Positions 1-64,000 of a DNA stretch of 64,000 nt are shown piece after piece. The notes below the pieces were generated by a model. That model saw nothing but the letters and a program-made list of their open reading frames with translations. It was not told the DNA's origin and did no database searches. How positions within the stretch are numbered: the stretch's first letter is position 1; each line of letters begins with the position of its first letter. The position numbers and the translations under genes were made by a program. Origin of the DNA: Ischnura elegans (taxonomy: Eukaryota > Arthropoda > Insecta > Odonata > Coenagrionidae); NCBI RefSeq assembly GCF_921293095.1, contig NC_060246.1:138818198-138882197 (forward strand). Direction: 5' to 3'.

Positions 1-114
1 AATACCTAGGCAACTCACCCCCACAAAAGAGCTCCGTACAGAGAGGTTTAAAATATTTTTATGCTACTCGTAGTACAAAAACATTTTTCTATTGTACGCG
101 CCGGCAGGAAAGGG
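1..114. mobile_element. right end of a TTAA-flanked (piggyBac-type) element
   Basis: The sequence ends GCGCCGGCAGGAAAGGG followed by TTAA at 115-118. This terminus resembles both ends of the complete TTAA element at 59126-59900. The other end is outside the window, so only a right part is present. No coding capacity seen. Confidence 0.55.
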
Positions 115-190
115 TTAAGTCATGAGGTATGCAATATCAGTGTCTTATCTTGGAAGTCAGAAATGCTAATGAGGACTGCAGGGGAGTTGA

Positions 191-398
191 CAGGGGCGGA
201 TCCAGGATTTCTTTCTGGGAGGGGCACAAGCAAGGCCGTATCCAGGATTTTGTTCAGGGGGGGCACAAGGATACCTCGTCATACAAAACGAACGAAATGA
301 TAATGGGACAGTATTAAAAATCTAGCATATTTTTATGGTCTATTAGCAAAAATTTAGGGTCTGGGGGGGGCACGTGCCCCCCCCTGGATCCGCCTATG
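191..398. mobile_element. short hAT-type MITE (208 bp)
   Basis: Ends are inverted copies: CAGGGGCGGATCCAGG on the left and the complement of CCTGGATCCGCCTATG on the right. Flanks GGAGTTGA (183-190) and GGGGTTGA (399-406) look like an 8-bp target duplication with one mismatch. The left part contains an internal duplication of about 40 bp. Non-coding. Lies just downstream of the collagen gene. Confidence 0.7.
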
Positions 399-406
399 GG
401 GGTTGA

Positions 407-1524
407 CATTTTCAATGCTTTTAGGTAAATAGGCGTACAACCTCTCGAATTTTTTTTAAAGAAAAAGTATATAAGTGTGGGCGTGGGGAGAACGGCGATG
501 GATGGGAAAAAACCTAAACATCCCAGAAACTGATATTCAGTCTTAAACAATTAAATGTCGCATCAATATCCAAGTCACCTGAGAAGTCTACTGAGTAAAG
601 CCTTACTAAATTCGATCTATGAAGATTTTCAGCCATGTCAGTCTGGTCTTTTAAGTGATCCCAGTCAAAATTGGATGAATCGAAGCAATGCTGGCATTTC
701 CTTAAGTTATCAGAGAACAATAAATTTCCTCATTTTAGTAGTCTTGATGAAGATTTGTCAAGGAAATGGAATGAATCAGTGTCAGGGAAAAAAATGTTTA
801 TCCATTTATTTTAATGCTTTATTTTTGTTTCTGTTAAAACGTAGCTGGTGAAATCAGATAAATTAATGAAGACTGGGTTGATGTACAAAATGTGAAGGGA
901 CTAGAAACTTTTAGTTCAGAATTTTTAGCTTCAACAAACACAAGCTACATTTTTTGTGACATAATATCAGTTATGATACTATTACATTCAGTTTAACAAA
1001 ATGTAAGTAATTTTGCTGTACCTTTGTAAAAGCATAGCCCTGTTTGAAATTGCTTTTCAAAAATCAATTTGGAAATAACTGTGCAACAATTATCATTAGT
1101 AAAAGATTTGAGACATGTTACTCATATTTGATTTACTTTATTTTAGTCTTAAAAATAAATAGAACTGACATGTGCAGTTAGAGATAAAATGATAAGGTTA
1201 GAGAAAAAATTTAGCCACGAGGTTGGCCGAATTTGAGTTAAATGATTTTACCAAGAAGGATTCTAAAAATGATGCAATGCACATCCGCTCTCAAGAAAAG
1301 TCTGGTATTTTACGATCATATTTACTCTATGCCACTGCATTGACCATATCCACACATCACTCCTTTTCTTTTGAGCAGGTGCAAAAATGAAATGCACATA
1401 ATGGTTTCTGGATACCAGCACCAAGTGAGCCTGACTTCATTTGCTGCCCTTTGATACCAAACTGTTTTGACAACATGAGCAGCGCATTATGCAGTCCTGT
1501 TTGAAATGATCTTGCAAAATCAGA
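407..1524 (-). other. 3' UTR and downstream flank of the collagen gene
   Basis: AT-rich, no coding signal. Candidate polyadenylation signals read on the minus strand (AATAAA, seen as TTTATT on plus) are at 1137-1142, 818-823 and 805-810; the one at 1137 is the first after the stop. Which is used cannot be decided from sequence. Confidence 0.4.
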
Positions 1525-61838
<60,314 letters not shown>

Positions 61839-64000
61839 CTGAAGAGAGAGTGCCCATAAAGTATTAATTGATTAAAAAACCAACAAATGTTAGTTTACTT
61901 ACAACAAAGTATTGATTCAAGGAGACATCTGAAAAAAATAATAATTTCATAATACCTACAATGAGGGTCAGCAACCAGCGGTCCACACTGTTTTATCTGG
62001 CCTGCACAACTATTAGTTGGTAATTATTTTCACCCCTACGTTGTTAAAAGTGCTATTCTAGGTCTAATCTAGTGCTCAAAATTAAATTATATGCTACTAC
62101 AGGGTAATTGATAACTCCCACTCAATGATAATACTCAGGTGTACAAATATTCAATAAATATTACAATAGTTTTCTTCCAAGTAGTCATGCAAATCAGAGC
62201 ATGCTCACAGGCATGAAAACATTGCCGAATGCAAACCTACATGAAGTAAGTAAAAGATTCCAAAGAACAACAGCTTGATAATTTTATTTAGCATTTGGGA
62301 GCACAGGCCAAGTGAAAAGAGCGCTCAGCAAATCATTCATTACCAGAGGTTTTGGGTTTCACCCATGTGAATATTATGGATTTCCATGTAAAACCAACAA
62401 TACTTATTTCCCCACTTAATATCTTATGGTATGATTTTCTGATTGTAAGGACTAATAAAAAATTATTTAGTTAGGAAAGATACTTCCCTTGAAAGTGATC
62501 TAAAACATCAAGCACTTAGCCAATATAAATTTTTACAAAAAAAATTCTAATCATATCAATATTGCCATGGAGAATAAAAATTTCAGTAAAAAGATTGAAT
62601 GAACCTACAAAGAGAAATTTGTTAAACTATAACAAGCCACTGAAACAGAGAATACAGAAAGATGAAAAAATAAATTATATACGAATTGTTAAAGCATGAA
62701 TATATGAATTCCTCTAATTATCCAAGCAAAATTTATTTATGAGATTGGTTAAAGTATGCATAGGTCCATTAATGTATAAAAGTTCACTCTAAATTACAAA
62801 ATAAAATGGCTGCATAAAATGCTGTATTCATGCACAGTATCATAAAATGGCTACTGTCATAGGCCTACACTCCACCGCCAAAAAAATATTCTTATGATAA
62901 ATACAGTTCCCTGCCATCAAACTGAACATCTTTTTGCATATGTTTTCGATTATTCGAGTGAGGAAAAGTGGGAGGTGGGGGGAGAGGGAAGGCAAAGGAA
63001 TTTTCAACGGTGAGCTATCTTGTTAGTCAGGACGTCATGGGGAGAACTTTCATTTCCTAGTAAGTGATTTATAAAAAGTAATACCAGGTGTAGGTAATAT
63101 GTGATGTAACCCATAAGATAGGCCATAAGTGAGCCAAAATGCCATTCCATGACTGAGTAATCTGTGAGAAAGGTTACTGCTTACATACAGCCAATTAGCA
63201 TATGTACCGAGCATGACAGGTGAAGTGTAGTACCTAGCCAAATGGAAAGTGGTTGGCAGGTAACTCAATTGAATACAGCAATACATCCAAGAAATGAAAA
63301 CTACCAGGAAAGTATAGCATTTACAAAGTAAATAAACAATTGTCAGAGAGAAAATTATGTTAACGCTTTACCTAGCAAAATATTACATTTCATATTAATA
63401 GATGAAGTACCTTGATGTTGTGCCAGTTAACTAGAACCATATAATAAAAAATATAAACATTCCTAGAGGGTAAAACCAACAATATTTATTTCAAGTCGCT
63501 CGATCTGGTAAAAAACATTGAAAATTTAGGTGCAGAAGTTGTTGCGGGAGTAAAAGTTGATAGATTTAAAAGAACAAATTAACAAAGGGTTATGAAAACT
63601 TGAAAACCATGCGAAAACATATGATAAGAACACGAGTGTCTTAAATCCAAGGCTTGTGTTTACATTGCATGATGTTAAAATGCAACTGTTTCCATCTAAG
63701 CTGTGATTTTGAATTTTTCTTTGGTGTCTCCCATCAGAGAGGAACATTTCTTACAGCATTTGTCTCACAGCTTCTTTCCCACTGTAGACCAGACATGAAG
63801 CTGCAAATTTTAACCAAGGAATCATTAATGAATGCACAAAAGACTCAAGAGCTCATACAAATCCCTGCAATGAATGCCTGCAGCTCATTGTTGTATGCCT
63901 TGGTTACCTAGTGCCTAATAGAGGTCTAATAAAGTATTTCAAAATGCCTAATGAATGCCCATCATACCCTCTCCAAAACAGCCACAAGAGACTTCCTGCA
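61839..64000. other. upstream intron or 5' region; signal-peptide exon not found
   Basis: Exon 1 as modelled starts inside a codon, so at least one more coding exon lies 5'. No minus-strand frame in this stretch has an ATG, hydrophobic core and matching splice donor that I can support, so it is treated as intron continuing beyond the window. Confidence 0.5.

Overview
The window is animal genomic DNA, most likely from an arthropod and probably an insect (inference from gene structure and transposon content; there is no species marker). It holds one large gene on the minus strand: a fibrillar procollagen chain, of which 31 coding exons between 61838 and 1525 can be assembled. Every exon is bounded by AG/GT-type splice sites and all 30 junctions keep phase. 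The joined frame has about 1,504 residues plus a stop: a Thr-rich leader piece, a von Willebrand factor C (VWC) domain, a Lys/Pro/Ser linker, a minor Gly-X-Y helix, a Gly-rich N-telopeptide, a major helix of 337 Gly-X-Y triplets (1011 positions), a C-telopeptide, and a fibrillar collagen C-propeptide (COLFI) ending in the family's Gly-Pro-Val-Cys-Phe signature. The signal-peptide exon was not found and probably lies beyond 64000. The helix length and the 843-residue spacing of the two Lys-Gly-His-Arg cross-link sites match vertebrate fibrillar chains, so no helix exon seems to be missing.

Layout from low to high coordinate (3' to 5' of the gene): 1-1524 is 3' flank or UTR with two transposon pieces; 1525-8458 encodes the C-propeptide, C-telopeptide and helix end; 8969-32542 encodes the C-terminal part of the helix in exons separated by long, transposon-filled introns; 33363-42815 encodes the N-terminal half of the helix in closely spaced exons with almost no recognisable transposons; 46106-61838 encodes the N-propeptide, again in transposon-rich introns.

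The introns record many insertions: pogo/Tigger-type elements with TA target sites (2497, 16053, 20552, 22788, 43749, 48116), hAT-type elements with 8-bp target duplications (191, 28602, 30430, 53800, 56739, 57174), piggyBac-type relics or TTAA elements (1, 13595, 26160, 59126), a mariner relic (56130), three tRNA-derived SINEs, and a probable retrotransposon gag remnant (9877). Several are nested: pogo in pogo, hAT in SINE, MITE in mariner. All recognisable transposases are broken. No operon, CRISPR array, rRNA or stand-alone tRNA gene was seen, and no new defence-like or enzymatic system. The most interesting points are collagen chain details (missing inter-chain cysteines, one Gly-to-Ala site, integrin-type motifs, a 12-Cys VWC domain), the family-specific repeated words inside the pogo ends, and an unclassified repeat with a 141-codon ORF at 10.8-12.8 kb.
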